The notes under the pieces: model-generated
Told to the model about the DNA's origin: nothing
Databases searched by the model: none
Seen by the model: the letters and a program-made list of their open reading frames with translations, nothing else
Shown: piece after piece, positions 5,355 to 5,534 of the stretch
Layout: every line of letters starts with the position of its first letter
Position numbering within the stretch: the stretch's first letter is position 1
Assembly (NCBI GenBank): GCA_036276195.1
Contig: DATBED010000049.1
Coordinates: forward strand, 1 to 5,534
Length of the DNA: 5,534 nt
Source: DATBED01 sp036276195
GTDB taxonomy: Bacteria > Patescibacteriota > Saccharimonadia > Saccharimonadales > UBA4665
Direction of reading: 5' to 3'
Made by a program: the position numbers and the translations under genes

Positions 5355-5534
5355 CTACTTCAAGGCGTGGCGACGATAGGCAGCCAAACCGACGCGTGAA
5401 GCAGCCAAGACACCCGCCAAACCAACAACTCCGGCAATAGCCGTATCGACTGCAGTATTACTACCGGTTTCCGGCAAGCTGGAAACGTTAGAAGCGCTAC
5501 CGGCAGCTGGCGACCCCGCACCACCACCCTGACC
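5355..5534 (-). CDS. C-terminal end of an LPETG cell-wall-anchored protein (partial)
   Basis: Only the last 59 codons are in the window; the gene continues beyond base 5534. The fragment starts with a Gly/Ala/Ser-rich linker and carries a complete sorting signal. This is LPETG (fragment residues 20-24, bases 5477-5463), a hydrophobic segment of about 20 residues rich in Ala, Val and Gly, and a basic tail ending YRRHALK. By known sortase mechanism, cutting after Thr would join the exterior part to the wall or to another subunit. The sortase gene starts nine bases downstream, so the two are almost surely co-transcribed and this is a likely dedicated substrate. The function of the exterior part cannot be judged from here. 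Confidence 0.9.
   Translation of the reverse strand, partial: GQGGGAGSPAAGSASNVSSLPETGSNTAVDTAIAGVVGLAGVLAASRVGLAAYRRHALK

Overview
The window looks like a cell-surface locus of a Gram-positive-type (monoderm) bacterium. A candidate member of the Patescibacteria, such as a Saccharibacteria (TM7) relative, is my best guess. Reasons: a sortase with an LPETG substrate, Sec signal peptides, AGGAGG-type ribosome binding sites, very compact spacing, and large Asn/Ser/Thr-rich repeat proteins with no family I can name. UGA is a stop codon here (the sortase ends in TGA inside an ATGA overlap), which argues against UGA-recoding groups such as Gracilibacteria. The taxonomic call is inference only.

Plus strand, 126-3553: three genes in a row. 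The first (126-662) is a small protein with an N-terminal membrane anchor and a polar Ser/Asn/Gln-rich exterior. The second (783-1376) is secreted, has no anchor, and is almost entirely two ungapped copies of a 76-residue repeat. The third (1472-3553) has a signal peptide, a four-cysteine N-terminal domain, four repeat modules of about 105 residues and a C-terminal membrane helix. The second and third proteins share the same repeat core, roughly SG-x-A-x-A-x-DNTTVG-x-V-x-TG-x-A, which implies a common fold and probably one structure. Both gaps between these genes hold a long stem-loop without a U-tract, and the first gap also holds a candidate promoter.

Minus strand, 5534-3550: three genes in a tight row. 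They are the C-terminal end of an LPETG-anchored protein (runs off the window), a single-pass sortase with its His/Cys/Arg residues, and a membrane-embedded family 2 glycosyltransferase coupled to the sortase by an ATGA overlap. The glycosyltransferase has eroded or unusual catalytic motifs. The two gene sets converge and their last codons overlap by four bases (TTAA).

Working model (inference): the plus-strand genes make an Asn-rich beta-structured surface fibre or coat. The unanchored two-repeat protein would be the polymerising subunit, the anchored four-repeat protein the base or nucleator, and the small membrane protein an accessory factor. The minus-strand genes attach an LPETG protein to the wall and may glycosylate surface material. 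No RNA genes, CRISPR arrays, insertion sequences or attachment sites were seen. No gene-free stretch exceeds 300 bases.
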